Assembly (NCBI GenBank): GCA_945873205.1
Contig: CAMCCC010000021.1
Location: 1 to 39,866 of the forward strand
Origin: an uncultured bacterium
GTDB lineage: Bacteria; Bacillota; Clostridia; Oscillospirales; Oscillospiraceae
Length of the DNA: 39,866 nucleotides
Direction: 5' to 3'
The position numbers and the translations under genes were made by a program. The notes beneath the pieces were generated by a model. It had not been told where the DNA came from. It was given only the letters and a program-made list of their open reading frames with translations, and ran no database searches. How positions within the stretch are numbered: the first letter of the stretch is position 1; the number at the start of each line of letters is the position of its first letter. Below are positions 1 through 8,120 of this stretch, piece after piece.

Positions 1-531
1 GGTAAAACCGTGGCCCTGGTATGCAGCGGGGACGCGGGAGTGTACGGCATGGCCGCGCCCCTGCTGCAGCTGGCGGCGGACTACCCGGATGTGGAAGTGG
101 AGGTGGTGGCAGGGGTCACGGCGGCCCTCTCCGGCGCGGCGGTGCTGGGGGCTCCGCTGGGCCATGATTTCTGCGTCATCTCCCTGTCTGATCTGCTGAC
201 CCCCTGGGCGGTGATCGAAAAGCGGCTGCAATGTGCGGCCCAGGGGGATTTCGCCATCTGTCTGTATAACCCCAGCTCCAGAAAGCGGGCGGACCATCTG
301 CAAAGGGCCTGTGACATCCTCCTTGCCTCCGGGAAAGCCCCAAAAACGGTCTGCGGCTGGGTGCGAAACATCGGCCGGGAGGGCCAGGAGAAGCAGCTGC
401 TCACCTTAGAGGAGCTGCGCAGCTCCCAGCTGGATATGTTCACCACGGTTTTCATCGGTTCTGCCGGCACCCGGAACATCCAGGGGAACATGGTGACAGC
501 AAGGGGGTACGAAGCAAAATGCGAGTGGTAA
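1..531 (+). CDS. cobJ: Precorrin-3B / cobalt-precorrin-3 C17-methyltransferase, 5' end outside window
   Basis: This is the C-terminal 176 residues of a tetrapyrrole methylase that methylates C17 with ring contraction in corrin synthesis. The frame is open from base 1, so the N-terminal part with the start codon lies upstream. Visible are the SGDAGVYGMA segment of the SAM site near the window start, the VVAGVTAALSGAAVLGAPLGHDF segment split over the first 50 residues, and the LYNPSSRKR and FTTVFIGSAGTR blocks typical of CobJ/CbiH. The stop overlaps the next gene by 13 bases, so it belongs to the same operon. The anaerobic name cbiH would be equally suitable. The assignment is strong; oxygen dependence cannot be judged from this gene alone. 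Confidence 0.9.
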   Translation, partial: GKTVALVCSGDAGVYGMAAPLLQLAADYPDVEVEVVAGVTAALSGAAVLGAPLGHDFCVISLSDLLTPWAVIEKRLQCAAQGDFAICLYNPSSRKRADHLQRACDILLASGKAPKTVCGWVRNIGREGQEKQLLTLEELRSSQLDMFTTVFIGSAGTRNIQGNMVTARGYEAKCEW

Positions 532-1262
532 TTTTCGGCGGTACCACCGAAGGGCGCAGCCTGGCCTGCACTCTGGCCGGACTGGGGGCCCAGGTCTGCG
601 TCAGCGTGGCCACGGAATACGGCCGGGAGGAACAGCCCCTCCAGCCGGGGATTCAGGTGCACACCGGCCGGCTGGAAGCGGCGGAAATGGCGGCGCTGCT
701 GGCGGGGAATGACCTCTGCGTTGATGCCACCCACCCCTATTCCACGGCAGCCTCCGCCAATGTCCGCCAGGCGGCCCTCTCCGCCGGCGTGGCCTATCAC
801 CGCCTGCTGCGGCGGCCCAGCCAGATCCCGGCAAACAGCGTCCTTGTACCCAGCGCGGCCGTTGCGGCGCAGTACCTGACCGGCAGGGAGGGGAACGTCC
901 TGCTGGCCATCGGCACCAAGGAGCTTTCCGCCTTTGCCCCGCTGGAGCGGGAGCGGCTCTATCCGCGGATTCTGCCGGCCCAGGCCAGCCTTGCTGCCTG
1001 TGAGGCTGCAAGCATTCCCCACCGGAACATCATCGCTATGCAGGGGCCCTTTTCCCAGCGGCTGAACGAGGCCCTTCTGGAGCAGTTTGCCATCCGCTAT
1101 CTGGTGACCAAAGACGGCGGCGATGTGGGCGGCTTTGCCGAGAAGGCGGCGGCCAGCGCCGCCCTGGGTGTTACCCTGGTGGTGATTCGGCGGCCGGAGG
1201 AGAGCGGGGAGACCATGGAGGAAATTTTGCGGCTGTGCGAGGAGATGATGGCATGCAGGTGA
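519..1262 (+). CDS. cobK: Precorrin-6A / cobalt-precorrin-6A reductase
   Basis: A 247-residue CobK/CbiJ family enzyme that reduces the corrin macrocycle of precorrin-6A with a nicotinamide cofactor. The N-terminus RVVIFGGTTEGRSLA is the family's nucleotide-binding loop. The CVDATHPYSTAASANV block near residue 70 and the YLVTKDGGDVGGFAEK block near residue 195 are also characteristic. Length matches the family. The ATG lies inside the end of cobJ, and the 3' end overlaps cobL by 10 bases, implying translational coupling. Nothing is unusual. Confidence 0.92.
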   Translation: MRVVIFGGTTEGRSLACTLAGLGAQVCVSVATEYGREEQPLQPGIQVHTGRLEAAEMAALLAGNDLCVDATHPYSTAASANVRQAALSAGVAYHRLLRRPSQIPANSVLVPSAAVAAQYLTGREGNVLLAIGTKELSAFAPLERERLYPRILPAQASLAACEAASIPHRNIIAMQGPFSQRLNEALLEQFAIRYLVTKDGGDVGGFAEKAAASAALGVTLVVIRRPEESGETMEEILRLCEEMMACR

Positions 1263-2455
1263 CTTTGGCTGCCCTGGGCTCCGGCCGGTGGGATACCCTG
1301 ACCGGCCAGGTGCAGGCCCGGCTTTTACAGGCCCAGTGCATTCTGGGTGCGCCCCGGCTGCTGGCGGATCTGCCGGCGGAATGTACGCCAAACCGCATTG
1401 CCGCCACCACGGCAGGTGACCTGCTGGCCGCCATCCGGCGGGAAGGGTTGGAGCGCACCGTTGTGGTCTACAGCGGGGACAGCGGTTTCTATTCCGGTGC
1501 CAGGAGCCTGATCCCCCTGCTGGAAGCGGAAAAAATCGAATATACCCTGTTGCCGGGGCTTTCCAGCGTGCAGATGCTGGCGGCCCTGCTGGGCCGGCCC
1601 TGGCAGGATTGGCTGCTGGTTTCGGCCCATGGGGTGGACTGCGATCCGGTGGCGGCGGTGATGCAGGGGCGGCCTGCCTTCTTTCTTACCGGCGGCGCCC
1701 TTGACCCTGCAGCCCTGTGCAAAAAACTGGTGGAAGCCGGTCTGGGGCAGCTGCCGGTCACCGTGGGGGAGAACCTGTATCGCCCCCAGCAGCGCATTAC
1801 AGCCCTGACGGCCCGGGACGGCGTGGAGAAGCGCTTTGCTCCTCTTTCCGTCCTGCTGGCGGAAGCGGCGCCCATGCCGCCCCGCCGCAGCCCCGGCCTG
1901 CCGGACAGCACCTTTGTACGGGGAAAGGTGCCCATGACAAAGCAGCTGGTTCGCGCCGCGATCCTGGCCAAGCTGGCGGTGGCTCCGGAGCACACCCTGT
2001 GGGATGTGGGCGCCGGCACCGGCAGCGTCAGCGTGGAACTGGCGCTGGCCGCACCCAAGGGCCGGGTCTACGCCGTGGAATACAAGCCGGAGGCTTGCGA
2101 CCTGATCCGGCAAAACCGGGAGGCCTTCCACACCTGGAATCTGGAACTGGTTCCGGGCCGGGCCCCGGAGGCGCTTGGGGCTTTGCCCGCACCGGACGCC
2201 GTTTTTATCGGCGGCAGCGGCGGGGCCATGGACGCCATTGTGCAGGCGGCGCTGGAGAAAAATCCCCACGTCCGGCTGTGCATCAGCGCCATCGCCCTGG
2301 AAACGGTGCAGGCGGCGATGGCGGCCCTGGCTGCCAGGGGTATTCCCGCCACAGTGACGCAGCTGGCCGTCAGCGAGACCAGGCCCACAGGGGGATTAAA
2401 CCTGCTGATGGCCAACAATCCCATTTTCTTGATTACGGGGAACTGTGATGATTGA
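1253..2455 (+). CDS. cobL: Fused precorrin-6Y C5,15-methyltransferase (CbiE) and decarboxylating CbiT
   Basis: A 400-residue fusion. Residues 1 to about 200 form a CbiE-type tetrapyrrole methylase (YSGDSGFYSGAR and LPGLSSVQMLAALLG blocks). Residues from about 215 form a CbiT-type Rossmann methyltransferase with the SAM loop WDVGAGTGSVSVELA near residue 250 and FIGGSGG near 325. Together they methylate C5 and C15 and decarboxylate the C12 acetate. I chose ATG 1253, which has GGAG eight bases upstream, over an in-frame GTG at 1235. It overlaps cobK and is followed immediately by cobB. The cbiE-cbiT fusion is common and known as cobL. Confidence 0.92.
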   Translation: MQVTLAALGSGRWDTLTGQVQARLLQAQCILGAPRLLADLPAECTPNRIAATTAGDLLAAIRREGLERTVVVYSGDSGFYSGARSLIPLLEAEKIEYTLLPGLSSVQMLAALLGRPWQDWLLVSAHGVDCDPVAAVMQGRPAFFLTGGALDPAALCKKLVEAGLGQLPVTVGENLYRPQQRITALTARDGVEKRFAPLSVLLAEAAPMPPRRSPGLPDSTFVRGKVPMTKQLVRAAILAKLAVAPEHTLWDVGAGTGSVSVELALAAPKGRVYAVEYKPEACDLIRQNREAFHTWNLELVPGRAPEALGALPAPDAVFIGGSGGAMDAIVQAALEKNPHVRLCISAIALETVQAAMAALAARGIPATVTQLAVSETRPTGGLNLLMANNPIFLITGNCDD

Positions 2456-3830
2456 ATTTCTTCTGGCCGCGCCCCAATCCGGCAGCGGCAAAACCGTGAT
2501 GGCCTGCGCCCTGCTGGGGGCCCTCCGGCACAGGGGCTTCTCCCCCTGCGCCTTCAAGTGCGGGCCGGATTATATCGACCCCATGTTCCACCGCTCCGTC
2601 CTGGGGGTGGCCTGTCACAATCTGGATCTGTTCCTCACTCCGGAAGAGAGCCTGAGCCGCCTGTATGCGGCGGGAACAGCCGGGCATGACGCCGCCCTCT
2701 GTGAGGGGGCTATGGGCCTGTATGACGGCCTGGGCGGCACCGACCGGGCCAGTGCCTGGCATGTGGCCCGGGTACTGAGTCTGCCGGTGTTGCTGGTGCT
2801 GCGGCCCAAGGGGGCCAGCTTGACTCTGGCGGCCCAGGTGCGGGGCCTGCGGGACTTCCGGCCTGACAGTCCTTTGGCGGGTATTCTGCTGAATGACTGC
2901 CGCCCTGGGCTGTATGCCAGCCTTGCCCCCATGCTGGAAAAAGAAACCGGCCTGCCGGTGCTGGGCTATTTGCCGCCCATGCCGGAGGCAGTTTTTGAAA
3001 GCCGGCATCTGGGCCTTTATACCGCGGGCGAGATCAGCGATATAAAGGCGCGGATGGAGGCCCTGGCCCAGTGCGCCCAGCAGACAGTGGACTGGCAGCG
3101 GCTGCTGCCGCTGTGCCAATCGGAACGCAAAGCCCCTAATACGAATTGCGCTGCTGTCAACGGCGCGCCGGTTGCCCGGATTGCTGTTGCTCGGGATGAG
3201 GCCTTTTGCTTCACCTACGGGGAAACCCTGGAAACGCTGGAACAGGCCGGGGCAGCCCTTATGCCCTTCAGCCCCCTTCGTGACCCGGGGCTTCCGCCGG
3301 AAGCGGACGGCCTTTATCTGCCCGGCGGATACCCGGAGCTGTATGCTGCCCGGCTCTCCCAAAACCGGGCCATGCGGGGCTCCATCGCAGCCGCTCTGGC
3401 CCGGGGGATGCCCACTGTGGCCGAGTGCGGCGGCTTTCTGTACCTGGGTCAATCCCTGGAGGACACAGAAGGCCGCAGCTGGCCCCAGGTGGGAGCCTTG
3501 CCCGGCCATGGAAAAAAGACCGGCGGCCTGGTGCGCTTTGGCTATGCCATCCTGACGGCGGAAAAGGACAGCCTGCTGTTTCGCGCCGGGGAGCAGATTC
3601 CAGTCCATGAATTCCACCACTGGGACAGCGATGAAAACGGAACGGATCTGCTGGCGGAGAAGCCGCTCTCGGGGAAGAACTGGCGCTGCGGCTTTGCCAA
3701 TCCCCGGCTTTACGCGGCCTTCCCCCACCTGTATCTGGCGGGGCGGCCGGAGCTGGCCCGGCGCTTTGTGGCGGCTGCGGCGGCCTATCACACGGAAAGA
3801 GAGAACAAAACCTATGGAAGCGATGAATGA
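2448..3830 (+). CDS. cobB: Cobyrinate a,c-diamide synthase
   Basis: A 460-residue CbiA/CobB glutamine-dependent amidotransferase that converts the a and c carboxylates of cobyrinate to amides using ATP. The N-terminal synthetase domain starts with the P-loop APQSGSGKTVMA and continues with FKCGPDYIDPMFH and CEGAMGLYDGLGG. The C-terminal glutaminase domain has LPGGYPELYA, the nucleophile Cys at about residue 327 in AECGGFLYLG, and HEFHHWDS near residue 388. ATG 2448 follows GGGGAA; GTG 2445 is possible. Overlaps cobL and cobT. The anaerobic-pathway name is cbiA. Confidence 0.93.
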   Translation: MIEFLLAAPQSGSGKTVMACALLGALRHRGFSPCAFKCGPDYIDPMFHRSVLGVACHNLDLFLTPEESLSRLYAAGTAGHDAALCEGAMGLYDGLGGTDRASAWHVARVLSLPVLLVLRPKGASLTLAAQVRGLRDFRPDSPLAGILLNDCRPGLYASLAPMLEKETGLPVLGYLPPMPEAVFESRHLGLYTAGEISDIKARMEALAQCAQQTVDWQRLLPLCQSERKAPNTNCAAVNGAPVARIAVARDEAFCFTYGETLETLEQAGAALMPFSPLRDPGLPPEADGLYLPGGYPELYAARLSQNRAMRGSIAAALARGMPTVAECGGFLYLGQSLEDTEGRSWPQVGALPGHGKKTGGLVRFGYAILTAEKDSLLFRAGEQIPVHEFHHWDSDENGTDLLAEKPLSGKNWRCGFANPRLYAAFPHLYLAGRPELARRFVAAAAAYHTERENKTYGSDE

Positions 3831-4899
3831 ACAACAGCTGCGGCGTCTTCTGGCCGGGATCACCCCGCCGGATGAAGGGGCCCGCCGGGCGGCCCATGCC
3901 CATTGGGCGGCCTGTGCCAAGCCCCTGGGCGGCCTGGGCCTGCTGGAGACTGCATTGGAACAGGCCGCCGCCCTGACCGGCCGGGCGGAGCCGGAATTCT
4001 CCCGGCGGGCTGTGCTGGTGCTCTGCGCCGACAATGGCGTTGTGGCCGAAGGCGTGAGCCAGACCGGCAGCGAAGTCACCGGCATTGTGGCCCGCAACTT
4101 GGCGGCGGGGCGCACCTCCGTCTGCCGCATGGCGGCCACGGTCAACTGCCGGGTGCTCCCGGTGGATATGGGCATCCGGGATTTTGCTTCCACGCCGGGG
4201 GTACTGGATTGCCGCGTCGGGAACGGGACGGAGAACATTTCCCGCGGCCCGGCCATGACCCGGGCCCAGGCTGCGCAGGCCATCGGCGCGGGGATTGAGC
4301 TGGTTCGCTTGCAGAAAGAGGCGGGCTTTACTCTCCTGGCCGCCGGGGAGATGGGCATCGGCAACACCACCACCGCCAGCGCCCTGCTGTGCGCCCTGCT
4401 GGAGGAGAAGCCGGCCTCTGTCACCGGCCGGGGTGCGGGCCTTTCCGATGAAGGGCTGGGCCGCAAGGTGGCTGCCATCGAAAGGGCGCTGCAGGTGAAC
4501 CGGCCCCATCCGGAGGACCCGCTGGATGTGCTGGCGAAGCTGGGGGGCTTTGACATTGCCGGTATGTGCGGCCTGTTTCTCGGTGGGGCCGTTTATCGTG
4601 TGCCGGTGTTGATGGACGGCTTCATCAGCGCTGTGGCGGCGCTGTGCGCCGTGCGGCTGTGCCCGGCGGCGGAAAAGGCCATCTTTGCAAGCCATGTTTC
4701 GGCGGAGCCGGCGGGGGCTCTGGTACTGCACGCCCTGGGGAAAAAGCCGCTGATCACTGCCGAGCTGCACCTGGGCGAGGGCACCGGGGCCGTGGCGGCC
4801 ATCCCGCTGCTGGACATGGCCTGCGCGGTTTACCGGGACAGCTACACCTTTGCGGAGGGCGGGATTGAAGCCTATCGGGAGCAGGGGGGCAGGCCATGA
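3814..4899 (+). CDS. cobT: Nicotinate-nucleotide:dimethylbenzimidazole phosphoribosyltransferase
   Basis: A 361-residue CobT that makes alpha-ribazole 5'-phosphate from nicotinate mononucleotide and a lower-ligand base, for the nucleotide loop of cobalamin. Diagnostic blocks are KPLGGLGLLE near residue 30, LCADNGVVAEGVSQTGSEVT near 70, AAGEMGIGNTTTASALL near 175, and LGEGTGAVAAIPLLD near 320, which holds the catalytic Glu. The frame is open far upstream, but ATG 3814 gives the family's normal N-terminus and follows a GGAAAGAGAG purine tract. It overlaps the end of cobB and the start of cobU. Which base is used cannot be told. Confidence 0.93.
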   Translation: MEAMNEQQLRRLLAGITPPDEGARRAAHAHWAACAKPLGGLGLLETALEQAAALTGRAEPEFSRRAVLVLCADNGVVAEGVSQTGSEVTGIVARNLAAGRTSVCRMAATVNCRVLPVDMGIRDFASTPGVLDCRVGNGTENISRGPAMTRAQAAQAIGAGIELVRLQKEAGFTLLAAGEMGIGNTTTASALLCALLEEKPASVTGRGAGLSDEGLGRKVAAIERALQVNRPHPEDPLDVLAKLGGFDIAGMCGLFLGGAVYRVPVLMDGFISAVAALCAVRLCPAAEKAIFASHVSAEPAGALVLHALGKKPLITAELHLGEGTGAVAAIPLLDMACAVYRDSYTFAEGGIEAYREQGGRP

Positions 4900-5435
4900 T
4901 GACCCTGGTGATGGGCGGCGCCGCCTCCGGCAAAAGCGAGTTTGCCGAGCAGCTGCTCCTGCAAAGTGGGATTTTGCCCCGGTATTACATCGCTACCATG
5001 CAGCCCTTTGATGAAGAATGCCGCCTGCGCATTGAAAAACACCGCCAAATGAGGGCGCAAAAGCGATTTGAAACCATTGAATGCTATACCGGCCTGGCCG
5101 ATCTGCACCTGCCCCAAAAGGGGGCGGTGCTGCTGGAGTGCATGAGCAATCTGGTGGCCAATGAGCTGTACAGCCCCGAAGGAGCGGGGGAGGAGGCTCT
5201 CTCCGCCATCCTGACCGGGGTGGAGCAATTGGCGGCGCAGAGCCGCCAGCTGGTCGTCGTCTCCAACGAGGTGTTCTCCGGCGGCCTGGATTACGCGGGG
5301 GACACCGGCCGCTATCTCCGCCTGCTGGCGGAGGTGAACCGCAAGCTGGCGGCCCGGGCCCACCGGGTCTGCGAGGTGGTCTGCGGCATCCCCCAGGAAC
5401 ACAAAGGAGGTTGGCAGGAACATGCGGATGCTTGA
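4896..5435 (+). CDS. cobU: Bifunctional adenosylcobinamide kinase / guanylyltransferase
   Basis: A 179-residue CobU that phosphorylates adenosylcobinamide and then transfers GMP to it. It has the P-loop VMGGAASGKSEFAE at the N-terminus, YYIATMQPFDEE near residue 30, and RIEKHRQMR with His49, the expected guanylylated residue. VVVSNEVFSGG near 120 and KLAARAHRVCEVVCGIP near 150 complete the family pattern. Its start overlaps the cobT stop and its end overlaps cobS by 14 bases. This is the full-length, apparently active copy; a short paralog lies two genes downstream. Confidence 0.92.
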   Translation: MMTLVMGGAASGKSEFAEQLLLQSGILPRYYIATMQPFDEECRLRIEKHRQMRAQKRFETIECYTGLADLHLPQKGAVLLECMSNLVANELYSPEGAGEEALSAILTGVEQLAAQSRQLVVVSNEVFSGGLDYAGDTGRYLRLLAEVNRKLAARAHRVCEVVCGIPQEHKGGWQEHADA

Positions 5436-6198
5436 AACAGCCGCCGTGGCTTTGGCCATGTTCTCTGCAATACCGGTGAAGCAGCCGGTGTGGAACGAAA
5501 AAAATATGCGCTATGCCCTGTGCGCCTTCCCTCTGGTGGGTCTGGTGTGCGCGGCACTCTGGTGGGCTTGGCTGGCGGTCTGCCGCCTGCTGGGCCTGCC
5601 GGAGCTGCTGCGGGCGGGAGGGCTGTGCCTCCTGCCGGTACTGGTCACCGGCGGCATCCATCTGGACGGCTATGCCGACACCTGCGATGCCCTGGCAAGC
5701 TGCGCCGAGCCAAGCAAAAAGCGGCAGATTCTGGATGACCCCCACTGCGGCGCCTTCGCGGTGATTCGCTTATGCACTTATTTTGTCGCTTACTTCGCTC
5801 TGTGTGCCGCCCTGCCGGCGGATAGGAAGACCTTAGCCTGCATGGGCATTGGCTTCGTGCTGGAGCGGGCCTTGTCCGGCTTTGGGGTGGCGGCCTTTCC
5901 CCTGGCGAAGGACACTGGCCTTGCTCACACCTTTGCCTCCGCCGCGGACCGCCGCCGGGTGAAAAATATCCTGGCCGGCCTTGCTCTTCTCCTTTCCGCG
6001 CTGCTGCTGTGGCGGGGCGGCTGGACAGGGGCGGCGGTGCTGTTGGCGCAGATGTTGGCGCTGTGGCGGTATTACCGGGTGGCAATGCATCAGTTCGGCG
6101 GCATCTCCGGCGACCTGGCCGGGTGGTTCCTGCAAAAGGCGGAGCTTTGGGCTTTGGCAGCTCTGGTGCTGGGCCGGACGATGGAGGGATTCTTATGA
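5422..6198 (+). CDS. cobS: Adenosylcobinamide-GDP ribazoletransferase (cobalamin synthase)
   Basis: A 258-residue integral membrane enzyme that joins adenosylcobinamide-GDP to alpha-ribazole or its phosphate, the last condensation in cobalamin synthesis. The motif GGIHLDGYADTCDAL near residue 75 carries the metal-binding Asp residues of CobS, followed by KKRQILDDPHCGAFAV. Several hydrophobic segments (for example residues 33-55, 112-130 and 175-215) fit a multi-pass membrane protein. The frame opens inside the end of cobU, with AGGAGG at 5405-5410 upstream. The stop overlaps the next gene. Ordinary in length and content. Confidence 0.92.
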   Translation: MRMLETAAVALAMFSAIPVKQPVWNEKNMRYALCAFPLVGLVCAALWWAWLAVCRLLGLPELLRAGGLCLLPVLVTGGIHLDGYADTCDALASCAEPSKKRQILDDPHCGAFAVIRLCTYFVAYFALCAALPADRKTLACMGIGFVLERALSGFGVAAFPLAKDTGLAHTFASAADRRRVKNILAGLALLLSALLLWRGGWTGAAVLLAQMLALWRYYRVAMHQFGGISGDLAGWFLQKAELWALAALVLGRTMEGFL

Positions 6199-6542
6199 TT
6201 TTTATTACCGGGCCTTTATATAGTGGGAAAAGGGCCTTTGCCGCTCAGCTGCTGCACTGCACCGAGCAGCAACTGGGCCAATACGCGGTGTGGGATGTGC
6301 AGCAGCTGGCGGCGGACTGTGCCGGCACTGACGATCTGACCGCCCTGGCCGACCGGCTGGCGGCGCATCCGGTGGTGATCGCCACGGAGGTGGGCGGCGG
6401 TGTGGTGCCCGTGGACGAAGCCCAGCGGGCCGCCCGGGAGGCGGCGGGCCGCCTGGCCTGCCTGCTGGCGGCCCGGGCGGACACGGTGGTGCGTCTGTTC
6501 TGCGGCCTGCCCACGGTTTTGAAAGGGAGAATAGCGCCATGA
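6195..6542 (+). CDS. Short CobU-like protein lacking the guanylylation segment
   Basis: A 115-residue protein resembling the two ends of CobU joined together. The N-terminus IFITGPLYSGKRAFA is a P-loop-like start. Residues from about 62 (VVIATEVGGGVVPVDEAQRA, then LAARADTVVRLFCGLP and LKG) match the C-terminal half of CobU. The central stretch of about 60 residues with the RIxxHR histidine that accepts GMP is missing. It overlaps cobS and cobC by 4 bases each, so it is translated with the operon. It could be a degenerate duplicate, a kinase-only enzyme or a binding subunit; the frame is intact, which argues against simple decay. The CobU relationship is well supported, the function is not. 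Confidence 0.7.
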   Translation: MIFITGPLYSGKRAFAAQLLHCTEQQLGQYAVWDVQQLAADCAGTDDLTALADRLAAHPVVIATEVGGGVVPVDEAQRAAREAAGRLACLLAARADTVVRLFCGLPTVLKGRIAP

Positions 6543-7147
6543 AGATTTATCTGCTGCGCCATGGGGAGACTACTTATAATGTGGAGAAACGCTATCAGGG
6601 AATCATGGACATCCCCCTGTCCCCGAAGGGCCGGGCAGAACTGACCCAGGCAGACTTCTCCCCGGCAGTGGTATACGTATCCCCCCTGAGCCGGGCGCGG
6701 GAAACGGCACGAATCCTCTTTCCGCAAGCCCAACAGATTGTTGTTCCCGACCTGCGGGAAATGTGCTTCGGCATTTTCCAGGGGAAGAACTTTCCGGAGC
6801 TGGCGGATGACCCGGTCTATTCCGCATGGGTCAATGCCAACTGCGAGACCCCCTGCCCCGGCGGGGAGAGCAAGCCGGAATTCTGCGACCGCAGCTGCGC
6901 CGCCTTTGAAGCACTGGTGGATCAGGCTTTCGTGGAGAGAAAGCCACAGCTGGTCATTCTGGCCCACGGCGGCACCCAGATGGCCGTCATGGAGCGCTAT
7001 GCTTTGCCCCATCGTGACTATAATACCTGGTGCGGCCCCAATGCCGGGGGATACCTGCTGGAGGCGGATGAGGATACCTGGCATCGTTCCCACCAGCTGC
7101 TTCTGGTGGGCTTGCCCCGGTATACACAGAAAGGCGGCTCACGGTGA
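6539..7147 (+). CDS. cobC: Alpha-ribazole phosphatase (histidine phosphatase family)
   Basis: A 202-residue histidine phosphatase superfamily protein. The N-terminal IYLLRHGETTYN contains the catalytic RHG triad. VYVSPLSRARETARI near residue 47 and VILAHGGTQMA near 140 supply the other phosphate-binding Arg and His. In this operon the expected role is dephosphorylation of alpha-ribazole phosphate or of adenosylcobalamin phosphate during nucleotide-loop assembly. Assignment to CobC rather than another phosphatase rests on context. ATGA-type overlap with the gene before and a 4-base overlap with the gene after. Confidence 0.85.
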   Translation: MKIYLLRHGETTYNVEKRYQGIMDIPLSPKGRAELTQADFSPAVVYVSPLSRARETARILFPQAQQIVVPDLREMCFGIFQGKNFPELADDPVYSAWVNANCETPCPGGESKPEFCDRSCAAFEALVDQAFVERKPQLVILAHGGTQMAVMERYALPHRDYNTWCGPNAGGYLLEADEDTWHRSHQLLLVGLPRYTQKGGSR

Positions 7148-8115
7148 AAAACGGGATTCTCATTGCCATGGCGGCGGGCTTCGGTCTGGATCTGCTGTTT
7201 GGCGACCCGGCCTGGCTGCCCCACCCGGTGGTGCTGATGGGCCGCTGCATCACGGCGCTGGAAAAGCGGCTGCGCCGCCGCTTCCCCCAAACCCCAAAGG
7301 GAGAGCTGTGGGCCGGAGCTGTCCTGGCAGCGCTCCTGCCTCTGGGTACCCTGGCGGTAAGCGGCGGGGCCTGCCTGCTGGCAGCCCGGCTTCATCCGCT
7401 GCTGGGCCTTGCTCTGCAAAGCTTCTGGTGCGGCCAGGCCCTGGCCGTAAAGGGACTGGCCAGCGAGAGCCGGGCTGTCTACCGGCAGCTGGCCGCCGGC
7501 GACCTTCCCGCCGCCCGCAGGGCGGTCTCCCGCATCGTGGGCCGGGACACCCAGACTCTCAGCACTGAGGGAGTCACCAAGGCGGCGGTGGAAACCGTGG
7601 CGGAGAACTTCTCCGACGGGGTGGCAGCACCGCTGGTGTATATGCTGCTGGGCGGCGCCCCTCTGGCCCTGACCTATAAGGCCATCAACACCATGGACAG
7701 TATGCTAGGCTATAAAAATGAGAAGTATCTCTATTTCGGCCGGGCGGCGGCGAAGCTGGATGACGCGGCAAACTTCCTGCCCTCCCGGCTGGCCGCCCTG
7801 CTGTGGATTGCCGCCAGCGGCTTTACAGGCGGCAGCATCTCCGGGGCCTGGCGGATCTGGCGGCGGGACCGGCACCGGCACGCCAGCCCCAATTCCGCCC
7901 AGACGGAGTCCGCCTGCGCCGGAGCCCTGGGGGTACAGCTGGCAGGCCCGGCCTATTATTTCGGCCAGCTGCATGAAAAGCCCACCATCGGCGATGCCCT
8001 GCGCCCCATCGAGGCGGAGGACATCCTGCGGGCAAACCGAACCATGTATGCGGCCAGCGTCCTGGCCCTGTGCCTGGGTCTGGCGCTGCGCCTGGCGGTA
8101 CAAATTGTGAGGTGA
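7144..8115 (+). CDS. cbiB: Adenosylcobinamide-phosphate synthase
   Basis: A 323-residue CbiB/CobD-type membrane protein that attaches aminopropanol phosphate to adenosylcobyrate. Typical blocks are GFGLDLLFGDPAWLPHPVVLMGR (residues 12-34, quoted here as a block name only in part: LLFGDP and HPVVLMG), VSRIVGRDTQTLS near 122, and ETVAENFSDGVAAPLVYMLL near 150. The start is GTG 7144, inside the end of cobC; no better ATG is available. Several hydrophobic helices fit the membrane location. Note that the cobD gene that follows is the decarboxylase, so cbiB avoids confusion of names. Confidence 0.92.
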   Translation: MKNGILIAMAAGFGLDLLFGDPAWLPHPVVLMGRCITALEKRLRRRFPQTPKGELWAGAVLAALLPLGTLAVSGGACLLAARLHPLLGLALQSFWCGQALAVKGLASESRAVYRQLAAGDLPAARRAVSRIVGRDTQTLSTEGVTKAAVETVAENFSDGVAAPLVYMLLGGAPLALTYKAINTMDSMLGYKNEKYLYFGRAAAKLDDAANFLPSRLAALLWIAASGFTGGSISGAWRIWRRDRHRHASPNSAQTESACAGALGVQLAGPAYYFGQLHEKPTIGDALRPIEAEDILRANRTMYAASVLALCLGLALRLAVQIVR

Positions 8116-8120
8116 ATGGG

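Noticed and set aside
81-4770. Very long open frames on the - strand opposite the cob genes (for example 81-1391, 2433-4556, 3268-4770)
   Set aside because: They are antisense shadows of GC-rich coding sequence: Pro/Arg/Gly-rich, without domains or ribosome binding sites, and fully covered by strongly identified cob genes.
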